Part shown: one piece after another, positions 1-9,639 of the stretch
How the letters are laid out: every line of letters starts with the position of its first letter
Position numbering within the stretch: position 1 is the first letter of the stretch
From: Blastococcus sp. CT_GayMR16
GTDB lineage: Bacteria > Actinomycetota > Actinomycetes > Mycobacteriales > Geodermatophilaceae
Assembly: GCF_004570875.1 (NCBI RefSeq)
Contig: NZ_SPQK01000005.1
Coordinates: 173,049-237,048 of the forward strand
DNA: 64,000 nt
Direction: 5' to 3'
Position numbers and translations under genes: made by a program
Notes under the pieces: model-generated
Seen by the model: the letters and a program-made list of their open reading frames with translations, nothing else
Database searches by the model: none
What the model was told of the DNA's origin: nothing

Positions 1-3000
1 CAGCAGTACCTCGCCGATCCCGCGAGCGTCGACCAGGCCTGGCACGAGTTCTTCGCCGACTACCGGCCGGGCAGCCCCGTCGGCGGCGGTGACCGTGAGC
101 AGCCGGTCGCGTCCTCCAACGGCGGCCCGGCCACGCAGAAGGCGGCCGCGGCGACGTCCTACGCCGGCCCGGCCCCCGAGCGCGAGGTGACGCCGGAGGT
201 GCAGACCCCGAAGGCCGCCGCGCCAGCACCGGCCCAGCCCGCACCGGCCAAGCCGGCCGAGGCCAAGCCCGCCGAGGCCAAGCCCGCCGAGGCCAAGCCC
301 GCCGAGAGCAAGCCGGCCGAGGCCAAGCCGGCCGAGAGCAAGCCGGCCGAGAGCAAGCCGGCCGCCAAGACCCCGGCTCCCCCGGTCGCCGCGGGCAAGC
401 AGTCGCCGCTGCGTGGTGCCGCCGCCGCCGTCGTCAAGAACATGAACGTCTCGCTGACCGTCCCGACGGCGACGAGCGTGCGCGCGGTGCCGGCCAAGCT
501 GCTGGCCGACAACCGCATCGTGATCAACAACCACCTCGCCCGCTCCCGCGGCGGGAAGATCTCGTTCACCCACCTGATCGGTTACGCACTGGTCCGGGCG
601 CTGGACGACTTCCCGAACATGAACAGCGCCTTCGCCGACGTCGACGGCAAGCCGGTCCTGGTGCAGCCCGAGCACGTGAACTTCGGCCTGGCCATCGACC
701 TGCCCAAGCCCGACGGCTCCCGGTCGCTCGTCGTCGCCTCGATCAAGGGCGCCGAGGAGATGGACTTCGCCCAGTTCTGGGCGGCCTACGAGGACATCAT
801 CCGTCGCGCCCGCGCCAACAAGCTCACGATGGACGACTTCACGGGCACCACGATCAGCCTCACCAACCCGGGCACGCTCGGCACCAACCACTCGGTGCCG
901 CGGCTGACCGCCGGCCAGGGCGCGATCCTCGGTGTCGGCGCGATGGAGTACCCGGCCGAGTTCCAGGGGATGAACCCCGACGCGCTCACCGAACTGGCCG
1001 TGTCGAAGATCATCACGCTCACCTCGACCTACGACCACCGGATCATCCAGGGCGCTGAGTCCGGCGACTTCCTGCGCCGGCTGCACGGCCTGCTGCTCGG
1101 TGACGACGGCTTCTACGACAAGGTCTTCCGCTCGCTGCGGATCCCCTACGAGCCGGTGCGCTGGATGCCGGACGTGCGGATCAGCCACGAGGGGCAGATC
1201 GACAAGGAAGCCCGGGTCATCGAGGTCATCGAGTCCTACCGGCGCAACGGCCACCTCATGGCCGACACCGACCCGCTGGAGTTCAAGGTCCGGACCCATC
1301 CCGACCTCGACATCCTCGAGCACGGGCTGACCCTCTGGGATCTCGACCGCAAGTTCCCGGTCGGCGGTTTCGCCGGTGAGCGGCTCATGCCGCTGCGCGA
1401 CATCCTCGGCGTCCTGCGCAACTCCTACTGCCGCACCGTCGGCGTGGAGTACATGCACATCACCGACCCCGAGGAGCGCGAGTGGCTCCAGCAGCGGGTC
1501 GAGGTCAAGCACGAGCAGCCCGACCGGGAGAAGCAGAAGCACGTCCTCGGCCGGCTGAACGCCGCCGAGGCCTTCGAGACCTTCCTGCAGACGAAGTACG
1601 TCGGGCAGAAGCGGTTCAGCCTCGAGGGTGGCGAGTCGGTCATCCCGATCCTGGACGAGGTGCTGATCGCCGGCACCGACCACGGCCTCGACGAGGTCGC
1701 CATCGGCATGGCCCACCGCGGCCGGCTCAACGTCCTCGCCAACGTGCTGGGCAAGAGCTACGCCAAGATCTTCGGCGAGTTCGAGGGCAACATGGACCCC
1801 GGCAGCGTCCAGGGGTCCGGTGACGTCAAGTACCACCTCGGGGCCACCGGCACGTTCCGCAACCCGTTCCGCACCGAGGCGGAGATCGCGGTCTCCCTGG
1901 CCAGCAACCCCAGCCACCTGGAGACGGTCAACCCGGTGCTCGAGGGCATCGTCCGCGCGAAGCAGGACATGATCGACAAGGGCGAGCAGGGCTTCACCGT
2001 GCTGCCCGTCCTGCTGCACGGCGACTCCGCGTTCGCCGGCCAGGGGGTGGTCGCCGAGACCCTGAACCTCTCCCAGCTGCGCGGCTACCGCACCGGCGGC
2101 ACGGTCCACGTGGTCATCAACAACCAGGTCGGCTTCACCACGAGCCCGGCCGCTGCCCGGTCGAGCCTCTACTCGACCGACGTCGCCCGGATGATCGGTG
2201 CGCCGGTCTTCCACGTGAACGGCGACGACCCCGAGGCCTGCGTCCGGGTGGCGCGGCTGGCCGTGGAGTACCGCCAGTCGTTCAAGAAGGACGTCGTCAT
2301 CGACCTCGTCTGCTACCGCCGGCGCGGGCACAACGAGGGCGACGACCCCTCGATGACCCAGCCGCTGATGTACGACATCATCGACCGCAAGCGTTCGGTC
2401 CGGAAGCTCTACACCGAGGCGCTGGTGGGCCGTGGCGACATCACGCTGGCCGAGGCCGAGGAAGCGCTGAAGGACTACCGCGGGCAGCTCGAGCGGGCCT
2501 TCGCCGAGACCCACGACGCGCAGGAGACGTCCAAGCCGCGGCCGGTCATGGACCCCCGCACGCCGCAGGAGGCCACGGTCCGGACGGCGATCACGCCCGA
2601 GGTCCTCAAGACCATCGGCGACGCGCACGTCTCCTTCCCGCCGGACTTCACCCCGCACCCGAAGCTCCAGAAGATGCTGGAGAAGCGTGCGGCGATGGCC
2701 AGCGAGGGCGGCATCGACTGGGCCATGGGCGAGCTACTCGCCTTCGGGTCGCTGCTGATGGAGGGCGTGCCGGTCCGGCTCGCCGGTCAGGACTCCCGGC
2801 GCGGCACGTTCGTGCAGCGCCACTCGGTGCTCATCGACCGGGAGACCGCCGGGGAGTACACGCCGCTGGCCAACCTGACGCCGGACCAGGCCAAGTTCTT
2901 CGTCTACGACTCGCTGCTGAGCGAGTACGCCGCGCTCGGCTTCGAGTACGGCTACTCGGTGGCCAACCAGAAGGCGCTCGTCCTCTGGGAGGCGCAGTTC

Positions 3001-3753
3001 GGCGACTTCGTCGACGGCGCCCAGATGGTGATCGACGAGTTCATCAGCTCCGGCGAGGCCAAGTGGGGCCAGCGCTCCGGCGTGGTCATGCTGCTCCCGC
3101 ACGGCCTGGAAGGTCAGGGGCCCGACCACTCCAGCGGCCGGATCGAGCGGTTCCTGCAGCTGTCGGCCGAGAACAACATGACCGTGGCCAACTGCTCGAC
3201 CCCCGCCAACTACTTCCACCTGCTCCGCCGCCAGGCCCTCTCGGACGTGCACCGGCCGCTGGTCGTGTTCACGCCGAAGTCGCTCCTGCGGGCCAAGGCC
3301 GCGGTCAGTGCGGTCGCCGACTTCACCGAGGAGAACTTCCGGCCGGTGCTGCCCGACACCGGGGTCGGCGGGGAGCCGCTGGACGACAGCGCGGTGCGTC
3401 GCGTCCTCCTGTGCAGCGGGAAGGTCGCCTACGACCTGATGGCTCACCGGGAGTCCGAGGGCACCGCCGACGTCGCGGTCGTCCGGGTCGAGCAGCTCTA
3501 TCCGCTGCCGACCGAGCAGATCAACGAGCAGCTCGAGCGCTACCCGAACGCCACCGACGTCGTCTGGGTGCAGGAAGAGCCGATGAACATGGGCGCGTGG
3601 CAGTTCATGGCCGTCAACCTGCCGGAGGACCTGCCCGAGGGCCGCACCTTCCGCCGGGTCAGCCGCAAGGCGTCGGCCAGCCCGGCCGTCGGGTCGGCCA
3701 AGGTGCACGAGGTCGAGCAGCGTCAGCTGGTCGCCGAGGCCTACGCGGACTGA
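1..3753 (+). CDS. kgd: Multifunctional 2-oxoglutarate decarboxylase/dehydrogenase (E2-E1 fusion), 5'-truncated
   Basis: The reading frame is open from the first base, so the true start lies upstream of the window. The product is the actinobacterial fused 2-oxoglutarate dehydrogenase of the TCA cycle. A short N-terminal helix segment is followed by an Ala/Glu/Lys/Pro linker (nt 190-390), an E2 succinyltransferase-like catalytic domain (nt 420-1110) with DHRIIQG at 1033-1053 matching the acyltransferase DHRxxxG motif, and a ThDP-dependent E1 domain. E1 marks are [10 protein letters not shown] from nt 2017 and NNQVGFTT near 2120. About 1,250 codons are present, close to the full length of mycobacterial Kgd, so little is missing. 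It is followed 6 bp later by a DUF6104 gene. Assignment is very secure; E1 and E2 roles are from family knowledge. Confidence 0.97.
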   Translation, partial: QQYLADPASVDQAWHEFFADYRPGSPVGGGDREQPVASSNGGPATQKAAAATSYAGPAPEREVTPEVQTPKAAAPAPAQPAPAKPAEAKPAEAKPAEAKPAESKPAEAKPAESKPAESKPAAKTPAPPVAAGKQSPLRGAAAAVVKNMNVSLTVPTATSVRAVPAKLLADNRIVINNHLARSRGGKISFTHLIGYALVRALDDFPNMNSAFADVDGKPVLVQPEHVNFGLAIDLPKPDGSRSLVVASIKGAEEMDFAQFWAAYEDIIRRARANKLTMDDFTGTTISLTNPGTLGTNHSVPRLTAGQGAILGVGAMEYPAEFQGMNPDALTELAVSKIITLTSTYDHRIIQGAESGDFLRRLHGLLLGDDGFYDKVFRSLRIPYEPVRWMPDVRISHEGQIDKEARVIEVIESYRRNGHLMADTDPLEFKVRTHPDLDILEHGLTLWDLDRKFPVGGFAGERLMPLRDILGVLRNSYCRTVGVEYMHITDPEEREWLQQRVEVKHEQPDREKQKHVLGRLNAAEAFETFLQTKYVGQKRFSLEGGESVIPILDEVLIAGTDHGLDEVAIGMAHRGRLNVLANVLGKSYAKIFGEFEGNMDPGSVQGSGDVKYHLGATGTFRNPFRTEAEIAVSLASNPSHLETVNPVLEGIVRAKQDMIDKGEQGFTVLPVLLHGDSAFAGQGVVAETLNLSQLRGYRTGGTVHVVINNQVGFTTSPAAARSSLYSTDVARMIGAPVFHVNGDDPEACVRVARLAVEYRQSFKKDVVIDLVCYRRRGHNEGDDPSMTQPLMYDIIDRKRSVRKLYTEALVGRGDITLAEAEEALKDYRGQLERAFAETHDAQETSKPRPVMDPRTPQEATVRTAITPEVLKTIGDAHVSFPPDFTPHPKLQKMLEKRAAMASEGGIDWAMGELLAFGSLLMEGVPVRLAGQDSRRGTFVQRHSVLIDRETAGEYTPLANLTPDQAKFFVYDSLLSEYAALGFEYGYSVANQKALVLWEAQFGDFVDGAQMVIDEFISSGEAKWGQRSGVVMLLPHGLEGQGPDHSSGRIERFLQLSAENNMTVANCSTPANYFHLLRRQALSDVHRPLVVFTPKSLLRAKAAVSAVADFTEENFRPVLPDTGVGGEPLDDSAVRRVLLCSGKVAYDLMAHRESEGTADVAVVRVEQLYPLPTEQINEQLERYPNATDVVWVQEEPMNMGAWQFMAVNLPEDLPEGRTFRRVSRKASASPAVGSAKVHEVEQRQLVAEAYAD
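256..360 (+). repeat. Seven tandem 15-bp units encoding AEAKP in the Kgd linker
   Basis: Seven head-to-tail copies of a 15-bp unit (GCCGAGGCCAAGCCC or GCCGAGAGCAAGCCG) are in frame with kgd and encode AEAKP or AESKP. Units 1-3 are identical; later units carry a GCC/AGC switch. The position between the N-terminal segment and the E2 domain, and the Ala/Pro/charged composition, fit a flexible linker. Copy number could vary between strains by slippage; that is inference. Confidence 0.95.
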
Positions 3754-3759
3754 CGGCGC

Positions 3760-3942
3760 ATGTACTTCACCGACCGCGGGCTGGAGGAGCTGGCGAACCG
3801 GCGGGGCGAGGAGCAGGTCACCCTCGCCTGGCTGGCCGACCAGATGCAGGCCTTCGTCGACGAGTTCCCCGACTTCGAGGTCCCGGTCGAACGGCTGGCC
3901 ACCTGGCTGGCCCGCGGCGGTACCGACGACGTCGACGAGTGA
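3760..3942 (+). CDS. DUF6104 family small protein
   Basis: A 60-residue acidic protein starts at ATG 3760, six bases after the kgd stop. The sequence begins MYFTDRGLEELANRRGEE and ends with a segment containing FPDFEVPVERLATWLAR, which I recognise as the DUF6104 family found beside kgd in many actinobacteria. No enzymatic motif or membrane segment is visible. Its stop TGA (3940-3942) overlaps the GTG start of the next gene in a GTGA arrangement, so kgd, this gene and the ATPase are probably one transcript. Function is unknown; the conserved neighbourhood suggests a link to 2-oxoglutarate dehydrogenase, which is inference only. Confidence 0.85.
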   Translation: MYFTDRGLEELANRRGEEQVTLAWLADQMQAFVDEFPDFEVPVERLATWLARGGTDDVDE

Positions 3943-4667
3943 CCCCTGAGCTGCCGCTCGCGCGGGTGACCGTGCGATCTGCCGTCCGCGATCCGGACGA
4001 GTGGTACTGGCAGCTCCCCGCCGTCGCCCAGTTGCGGGACGAGGGCATGGCCCTGGCGCCGGTCACCGTGCTGGTGGGCGAGAACGGCAGCGGGAAGTCC
4101 ACGCTCGTCGAGGGGATCGCCCGGGCCTGGCAGGAGCTGCTGACCGCGCAGGTGCACCACTGGGCGCCGGAGCCGTCGGCGGAGGACGCCGCCCTGTGGC
4201 GGGCCCTGTGGTTGGAGACGGCCTACCCGCGGCCGCAGGGCGGCATCTTCCTTCGGGCCGAGTCGATGCACGAACTGTTCGCGTCCGTCGACCGCACGGC
4301 GTTCGAGCTGCGTGCTTTCGACGGCGTCCCGCTCAACACCCGCTCCCACGGGGAGGGCTTCCTCGCCTTCCTCGAATCACGGGTCACCGAGCGCGGGCTG
4401 TGGATCCTCGACGAGCCCGAGTCGGCACTGTCCTTCCGCTCGTGCCTGCGACTTCTCGCGCTGATGCACGGGATGACCGCCGCCGGCTCCCAGGTGCTGC
4501 TCGCCACCCACTCCCCGGTGCTCGCGGCGCTCCCCGGCGCGACGGTGTACGAGCTCGACGGGTCGGGCTTCGCACCGCGGCAGTGGGGCGACCTCGATCT
4601 CGTGCAGGACTGGCAGGCGTTCTTCGACGACCCGGCGCGGCTCCTGCACCACCTCCTGGACGACTGA
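3939..4667 (+). CDS. AAA/ABC-type small ATPase
   Basis: A 242-residue protein starts at GTG 3939, inside the stop of the DUF6104 gene, which implies translational coupling. Walker A is GENGSGKST at residues 47-55. Later come the Walker B-like LWILDEPESALSF, with an ABC-type DEPE core, and an H-loop THSP. The layout is that of stand-alone AAA_21/AAA_15 ATPases (SMC/ABC-like fold without membrane domains), close to family members annotated as AAA family ATPase. There is no transporter partner nearby. Substrate and cellular role cannot be read from the sequence. Confidence 0.85.
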   Translation: MTPELPLARVTVRSAVRDPDEWYWQLPAVAQLRDEGMALAPVTVLVGENGSGKSTLVEGIARAWQELLTAQVHHWAPEPSAEDAALWRALWLETAYPRPQGGIFLRAESMHELFASVDRTAFELRAFDGVPLNTRSHGEGFLAFLESRVTERGLWILDEPESALSFRSCLRLLALMHGMTAAGSQVLLATHSPVLAALPGATVYELDGSGFAPRQWGDLDLVQDWQAFFDDPARLLHHLLDD

Positions 4668-4779
4668 GAGCCACGCCCGACGGCCGACCACGCGTGCCCC
4701 TCCCCCGGCAGCAAGGCGGGCCCTGTGGCTCGGCGTGCTCCCGGCCGCCCGCGCCCTGGTCGCCCGGCGACTGCCCGGT

Positions 4780-4837
4780 GAAGAAGGGGCCCCTCCTCCC
4801 CACCCTTCGCACGCTCAGCGCAGGCCCGGGACGGGCC
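4780..4837 (+). repeat. Dispersed intergenic repeat, copy A (divergent)
   Basis: This 58-bp segment lies between the AAA ATPase and the YdjM-like gene and resembles the better conserved copies at 11702 and 63466. It shares the TTCGCACGCTC core and GGGACGGGCC end with them, and begins GAAGAAGGGGCCCCTCCTCC. The two ends can pair to make a hairpin. The rest of the gap 4668-4888 shows nothing I recognise. Confidence 0.7.
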
Positions 4838-4888
4838 ACCTCGGTGCGCCTCCCTCGCGCACGGCAGGTGTAGCGGGACCCTCTGTGC

Positions 4889-5602
4889 GTGCTCGGTCAC
4901 TCGCATGCCCTCTCGGGTCTCGCCGCGGGCGCCGCGACGCTGCCCTGGGCGCCCGTGCACGGCACCGTCTCCCAGGTCGCCTGGGTCGCCGCCGTCGGCG
5001 GGTTCGCCATGCTCCCCGACCTCGACCACTCGGGCTCGACGGTCTCCGACATGTGGGGTCCGGTCACCGACGTCCCCTCCGGCGCCATCGGCCGGCTCGC
5101 ACAGGGCCACCGGTGGGGCACGCACGACGCCGTCCTCGGTCCGCTCGCGTTCGGGGCACTGGCGGTCGCCGCCGCCGGCGCCTTCTGGTCCAGCCTCCTG
5201 CTCATGGCTCTCGCCATCGGCCTGGCGTTGCGCGCCCTGAACTTCGCCATCCCGGGGCGCGTGGAGAACACCGTCGTCGGCAACCTCGTGCTGTCCTGGG
5301 GAGGCGCGTGGCTGCTGCTCGACCACAGTCCCAACCCTGGCTGGCTGCCCTGGGCCGTGGCCCTCGGCTGTCTCACCCACATCGCGGGCGACGCGCTGAC
5401 CACCGCGGGCATCCCGGTGCCCCTGATCTGGATCGTCAGGCGCTGCCGGCTGAAGCTGCTGCCCATCCGGACCGGCAACATCGTGGAGAAGGCTTTGCTC
5501 GTGCCGCTCTTCCTGGCAGCCACGGTCCTGTGCATCTACCTCAACACCGAAGCGCGCACGGCGCTCGACCCGCTGGTCGAGCGCATCCTCAGCCTCGGAT
5601 AA
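4889..5602 (+). CDS. YdjM/DUF457-type membrane-bound metal-dependent hydrolase
   Basis: A 237-residue membrane protein starts at GTG 4889. The N-terminus LGHSHALSGLAAGA, then LPDLDHSGSTVSDMWGP, GHRWGTHDAVLG and HIAGDALTTAG, carry the His/Asp ligands typical of the LexA-regulated YdjM (DUF457) hydrolase family. Four or more hydrophobic helices separate these motifs. The reaction catalysed by this family is not well established. The gene is flanked upstream by a dispersed repeat and downstream by rtcB on the same strand with a 41-bp gap, so it may be transcribed alone. Confidence 0.85.
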   Translation: MLGHSHALSGLAAGAATLPWAPVHGTVSQVAWVAAVGGFAMLPDLDHSGSTVSDMWGPVTDVPSGAIGRLAQGHRWGTHDAVLGPLAFGALAVAAAGAFWSSLLLMALAIGLALRALNFAIPGRVENTVVGNLVLSWGGAWLLLDHSPNPGWLPWAVALGCLTHIAGDALTTAGIPVPLIWIVRRCRLKLLPIRTGNIVEKALLVPLFLAATVLCIYLNTEARTALDPLVERILSLG

Positions 5603-5631
5603 CCCGTTCGCCGGAACCGGCCGCTCCCCCG

Positions 5632-5637
5632 CAGACT
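5632..5637 (+). promoter_or_regulatory. Candidate -10 box (CAGACT) for leaderless rtcB
   Basis: CAGACT ends 6 bases before the GTG at 5644, and no Shine-Dalgarno sequence is visible. This is the spacing expected if transcription starts at the start codon. No convincing -35 is seen. Confidence 0.4.
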
Positions 5638-5643
5638 CGTGGT

Positions 5644-6831
5644 GTGGAACGCCTCTCCGACCGGCTCCTGAACTGGGCCAGCATCCTTGACGACGTCACT
5701 CTCCGGCAGGCTGAGAACACCGCCTCGTTGCCCTTCATCCATCCGCACGTGGCGCTGATGCCCGACGCCCACCTGGGCAAGGGTGCGACTGTCGGCTCGG
5801 TGCTGCCGACCCGCGCGGCGATCATCCCCGCGGCGGTCGGCGTCGACATCGGCTGCGGCATGATCGCCGTCCGCACGCCCTGGTCCGTGGACGAGGTGCG
5901 CGCCCGTGGCTCCCTGGCGCCGCTGCGCGGGGACATCGAGCGCGCCGTCCCGCTGTCGGCCGGGAAGTACAACCGGAAGCTCACCGCATCCGCGCGACGG
6001 CGCGTGGACGAGCTGGAGGACGTCGCCGACGAGCTCGGCACCCACGTGCTCCCGGCGGTCATCGGGGCCACCCCGAACTGGCAGCTGCAGCTGGGCAGCC
6101 TCGGCTCGGGGAATCACTTCATCGAGGTCACCGCCGACGAGCAGGACCGGGTGTGGCTGTTCCTGCACTCCGGCAGCCGCGGCGTCGGCAACAAGATCGC
6201 CATGCGGCACATCGCGATCGCGCGGAAGCGGGCCGAGCGGGACCGGCTGGACCTGCCCGACCGTGACCTCGCGTGGCTCGACGAGGGGACGGCGGAGTTC
6301 GACCAGTACATCGCCGAGCTGCGGTGGGCGCAGCACTTCGCCCTGCTCAACCGCGACGAGATGATGGACCGCGTCGCCGGGTGCCTCGCCGTGCACATGC
6401 GCGTCGGGGAGACGCCCGAGCTCGAGCGGATCCAGTGCCATCACAACTTCACCCAGCGCGAGACGCACGACGGTGTCGACCTGTGGGTGTCGCGCAAGGG
6501 TGCGATCGAGGCGAGGAAGGGACAGGACGGCTTGATCCCCGGTTCCATGGGGACGGCGAGCTACGTCGTCTCAGGCCTGGGCAACCCGCTGTCGCTGAAC
6601 TCCTCCCCGCACGGGGCGGGCCGCGCGTACTCGCGCAGCAGGGCGCGGAAGACCTTCACCCGGGCCCAGCTGGAGGAGTCGATGGCCGGGATCGAGTGGC
6701 GGCACAGCGACGTCTTCCTGGACGAGAGCCCCGCTGCGTACAAGCCCATCGACACCGTGATGGAGGACGCGAAGGACCTCGTCGAGGTGCGGCACACGCT
6801 GCGGCAGCTGGTCAACGTCAAGGGCGACTGA
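5644..6831 (+). CDS. rtcB: RtcB family RNA-splicing ligase
   Basis: A 395-residue RtcB ligase, which joins RNA 2',3'-cyclic phosphate and 5'-OH ends using GTP and Mn2+. The start is GTG 5644 (sequence begins ERLSDRLLNWAS after the initiator). Family motifs are complete: VGVDIGCGM with metal ligand Cys71, HHNFTQRE with HHNF at residues 266-269, and SPHGAGRAYSR with His323, which matches the guanylylated histidine. Length fits the compact bacterial RtcB subgroup. It lies alone on the plus strand, 25 bp ahead of a transporter gene. No archease or RtcA gene is adjacent, so it may act in stress RNA repair rather than tRNA splicing. Confidence 0.95.
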   Translation: MERLSDRLLNWASILDDVTLRQAENTASLPFIHPHVALMPDAHLGKGATVGSVLPTRAAIIPAAVGVDIGCGMIAVRTPWSVDEVRARGSLAPLRGDIERAVPLSAGKYNRKLTASARRRVDELEDVADELGTHVLPAVIGATPNWQLQLGSLGSGNHFIEVTADEQDRVWLFLHSGSRGVGNKIAMRHIAIARKRAERDRLDLPDRDLAWLDEGTAEFDQYIAELRWAQHFALLNRDEMMDRVAGCLAVHMRVGETPELERIQCHHNFTQRETHDGVDLWVSRKGAIEARKGQDGLIPGSMGTASYVVSGLGNPLSLNSSPHGAGRAYSRSRARKTFTRAQLEESMAGIEWRHSDVFLDESPAAYKPIDTVMEDAKDLVEVRHTLRQLVNVKGD

Positions 6832-6856
6832 GCGCGCCCACTACGGTGCCTTCCTT

Positions 6857-8194
6857 GTGACGGCCGTCTCCGCATCGCCCCGGCTCGGGCGCGGTACGCA
6901 TGTGGGCTACGCGCTGGGGTCGATCGGGACGGCGGCCTTCGGCACCGTGCCGGGGCTGCTGCTCCTCTACTACCTGACCGACGTCCTCGGCGTCGCCGCG
7001 GGGATCGCCGGGCTGGTGGTGTTCGCCCCGAAGGCCTGGGACGTCGTCCTCAACCCGTGGATCGGCAACCGCTCCGACCGCACGGAGAGCCGCTGGGGTC
7101 CCCGGCGGCCGTGGATGCTGGCCGGGGGGCTCGCCCTGCCGCCGCTGTTCGTGCTGGTCTTCGCCGGCCCGAGCACTCCACCGGCGCTGGCGGCTGTCTG
7201 GGTCGCGGGCACCTTCCTCCTGGCGGCGACCGCTTACGGCTGCTTCCAGGTGCCCTACGTCGCGCAGCCCGCGGAGATCACCGACGACCCGGGCGAGCGG
7301 GCGACGCTGATGTCCTGGCGGGTGGCCGCCCTCGCACTCGGCATCCTGCTGGCCGGCGCGGGTGCCCCGGCGGTCGTCGACGCGTTCGGGAGCGGGCGCG
7401 GCGGCTACCTGGCCATGGCGGTGTTCGTCGCGCTCCTGCTGGCCCTCGGGATGCTCGGCGCGGTGGTCGGCACCCGCTCCGCCGCGACGCTGACCCGGAC
7501 GCGGAGCGAGGGCCGGCTGCTCGAGACCCTCGCCGTGGCCTGGCGGGTGCGTCCGTTCCGGGTGCTGCTGATCGGCTTCGTCGTCCAGGCCCTGGGCATC
7601 GGCGTGATGCTCGCCGGCGTCCCGTACTACTCCGAGCAGGTCCTGGGAGACCCCGACGCCGGGACGCTCCTGTTCGTCGCCCTCGTGGCGCCGGCCATCC
7701 TCGTCATGCCGTTGTGGCTGCGCTTCAGCCGGCGGCGGGGGAAGCGGACCGGCCTCCTGGCCGCGTCCCTGCTGTTCGCCGCGGCCGCGGGTCTGCTCCT
7801 GGTCGTGCAGCACGGCCAGACGGCCGCGGCGATCCCGCTCGTGGTCGTGGTGGGGATCGGTTACGCCGGGATGCAGATGTTCCCGCTGGCGATGCTCCCC
7901 GACGTGATCGCCGCCGACGAGGCATCCTCCGGCGCACGCCGGGCGGGTGTCTTCACCGGCGTGTGGACGGCGGCCGAGACCCTCGGGCTCGCCGTCGGGC
8001 CCGGCCTCCTCGGTGGACTTCTCGCCCTGGCCGGTTACGTGTCCTCCACCGGGGACGACGTCGCCCAGTCCGGCACCGCCGTGACGGCCGTGCGCATCGG
8101 CTTCACGGTCCTCCCGGCCCTGCTGGTCCTGGCCGCGGTGCCCGTGTTCGCCCGCTACCGGCTCGACCCCGTCCCCGAGGAGGACCACGCGTGA
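6857..8194 (+). CDS. MFS transporter, GPH-like (glycoside-pentoside-hexuronide:cation symporter)
   Basis: A 445-residue polytopic membrane protein with about 12 hydrophobic helices, beginning at GTG 6857. The loop after helix 2 (NPWIGNRSDRTESRWGPRRPW) matches the MFS_2/GPH signature, with conserved RSD and RWG(R)RRP residues. It probably imports a sugar, glycoside or sugar acid with a cation; the substrate cannot be read. A TACGGT box at 6842-6847 lies 9 bases before the start. The gene overlaps the following PLP-dependent decarboxylase by GTGA, which suggests that the two work on the same substrate. Confidence 0.9.
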   Translation: MTAVSASPRLGRGTHVGYALGSIGTAAFGTVPGLLLLYYLTDVLGVAAGIAGLVVFAPKAWDVVLNPWIGNRSDRTESRWGPRRPWMLAGGLALPPLFVLVFAGPSTPPALAAVWVAGTFLLAATAYGCFQVPYVAQPAEITDDPGERATLMSWRVAALALGILLAGAGAPAVVDAFGSGRGGYLAMAVFVALLLALGMLGAVVGTRSAATLTRTRSEGRLLETLAVAWRVRPFRVLLIGFVVQALGIGVMLAGVPYYSEQVLGDPDAGTLLFVALVAPAILVMPLWLRFSRRRGKRTGLLAASLLFAAAAGLLLVVQHGQTAAAIPLVVVVGIGYAGMQMFPLAMLPDVIAADEASSGARRAGVFTGVWTAAETLGLAVGPGLLGGLLALAGYVSSTGDDVAQSGTAVTAVRIGFTVLPALLVLAAVPVFARYRLDPVPEEDHA

Positions 8195-9639
8195 GTCCGC
8201 AGGACGTCCTGACCGAGCTGACCGCGCTGCAGGCCGGCGACGTCCCGACCCACGGCGGGGCCACCATGGCCTACGTCTACGACTCCGGACGCGTCGACAT
8301 CGAGGAGCTGGCGGCGGCCGCCCAGGCCGCCTTCCAGTGGACCAACGCCCTCGACCCCACCGCCTTCCCGAGCGTCGCGCGCATCGAGAACGACCTGGTC
8401 GGTGCGGCACTGGCGCTGCTCGGCGGCGGACCCACCGCCGTCGGCTCGCTGACCAGCGGCGGCACCGAGAGCTGCCTGCTTGCCGTGCTCGCCGCCCGGG
8501 AGAGGTGGCGCGCGAACGGCGGCGCCGGCCGCCCACGCCTCCTCCTGCCGGTCACGGCGCACGCCGCCTTCCGCAAGGCCGCCCACCTGTTCGACCTGGA
8601 GGTGGTCGACGTCCCGGTGGACCCGGTCACGTGCCGGGCGGACGTCGCCGCGGTCGGCGACCGCCTGGACGAACGGACGGCGCTGGTGGTGGTGAGCGCC
8701 CCGTCGTACCCGCACGGCGTGCTCGACCCGGTCGGCGAGGTCGCCGCGCTGGCCGCCGCGGCGGGGGTGCCCTGTCACGTCGACGCCTGCATCGGCGGCT
8801 GGATCCTGCCGTTCCTGGACGACGTCCCGGAGCCCTTCGACCTGTCGGTGCCCGGCGTGACGTCGCTGTCGGTCGACCTGCACAAGTACGGCTACGCCCC
8901 CAAGGGCGTCTCGGTGCTCCTGGCCGCCACCCCGGAGCTGCGGCAGGCCCACTGGTTCTCGACCGCCGGCTGGCCCGGCTACCCGGTGGTGAACCCGACG
9001 CTCGCGGGCACCCGGCCGGCCGGGGCCATGGCCGCCGCCTGGGCGGTCCACCGGCTGCTGGGCACCGACGGCTACCGCGAGCTGGCGGGGCAGGCGCACG
9101 AGGCGACGCTGGCGCTGGTGCGCGGCATCGCCGACATCCCCGGGATCCGGGTGGTCGGGCAGCCCGTGGCGACCCTCGTCGCGGTGGCCGAGGACGGTGC
9201 GGACGGGGTCGACGTGCTGAACCTCGCCGACGAGATGACCGCTCGCGGCTGGTTGCTGCAGCCCCAGCCGCCGTTCGCCCAGCCCGGCGGAGACCTGCCC
9301 GCGACGCTGCACCTGACCGTGACCGGGGCGACCGCCGGCCGCGTTCCCGCGCTGCTCGCCGACCTGACCGCGGCCGCCCGGGCCGCCGCGGCGCTCCCCC
9401 GGCCGGTCGCCGATCCGGAGCTCGTGGCCGCCGCCGCGACGATCGACCCGGCGACGCTGACCGTGGCGGAGGTCGACGCCCTGCTGGAGGTCGCGGGGGT
9501 GGGCGGCGGCCGGCTGCCCGAACGCATGGCGCCGGTGCACGCCCTGGTCGCCGCACTCCCCCGTCCCGTGGCCGAGCGGCTGCTCTCCGGCGTCCTCGAC
9601 CTGGTCTACCGGCCCGCGGTCGAACCGACTAGACCGTGA
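8191..9639 (+). CDS. PLP-dependent decarboxylase/lyase, sphingosine-1-phosphate lyase-like
   Basis: A 482-residue fold-type I PLP enzyme. GTG 8191 lies in the stop codon of the transporter gene. The N-terminal half carries SLTSGGTESCLLAV for phosphate binding, CHVDACIGG holds the pyridine-nitrogen Asp, and SVDLHKYGYAPKG carries the Schiff-base Lys232. The H-K-Y-G-Y-A-P-K-G form is typical of the group II decarboxylase subfamily that includes sphingosine-1-phosphate lyase. About 100 C-terminal residues beyond the core are alanine-rich. The substrate could be a phosphorylated amino alcohol or an amino acid. Pairing with a GPH-like importer is unusual. The 3' end overlaps the convergent malic enzyme gene by 11 bp. 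Confidence 0.88.
   Translation: MSPQDVLTELTALQAGDVPTHGGATMAYVYDSGRVDIEELAAAAQAAFQWTNALDPTAFPSVARIENDLVGAALALLGGGPTAVGSLTSGGTESCLLAVLAARERWRANGGAGRPRLLLPVTAHAAFRKAAHLFDLEVVDVPVDPVTCRADVAAVGDRLDERTALVVVSAPSYPHGVLDPVGEVAALAAAAGVPCHVDACIGGWILPFLDDVPEPFDLSVPGVTSLSVDLHKYGYAPKGVSVLLAATPELRQAHWFSTAGWPGYPVVNPTLAGTRPAGAMAAAWAVHRLLGTDGYRELAGQAHEATLALVRGIADIPGIRVVGQPVATLVAVAEDGADGVDVLNLADEMTARGWLLQPQPPFAQPGGDLPATLHLTVTGATAGRVPALLADLTAAARAAAALPRPVADPELVAAAATIDPATLTVAEVDALLEVAGVGGGRLPERMAPVHALVAALPRPVAERLLSGVLDLVYRPAVEPTRP

Noticed and set aside
256..360. CRISPR-like array
   Set aside because: Units are contiguous, in frame and have no spacers; they encode a protein linker.
2734..3708. 324-residue minus-strand frame inside kgd
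   Set aside because: Low-complexity shadow of the E1 domain coding sequence.
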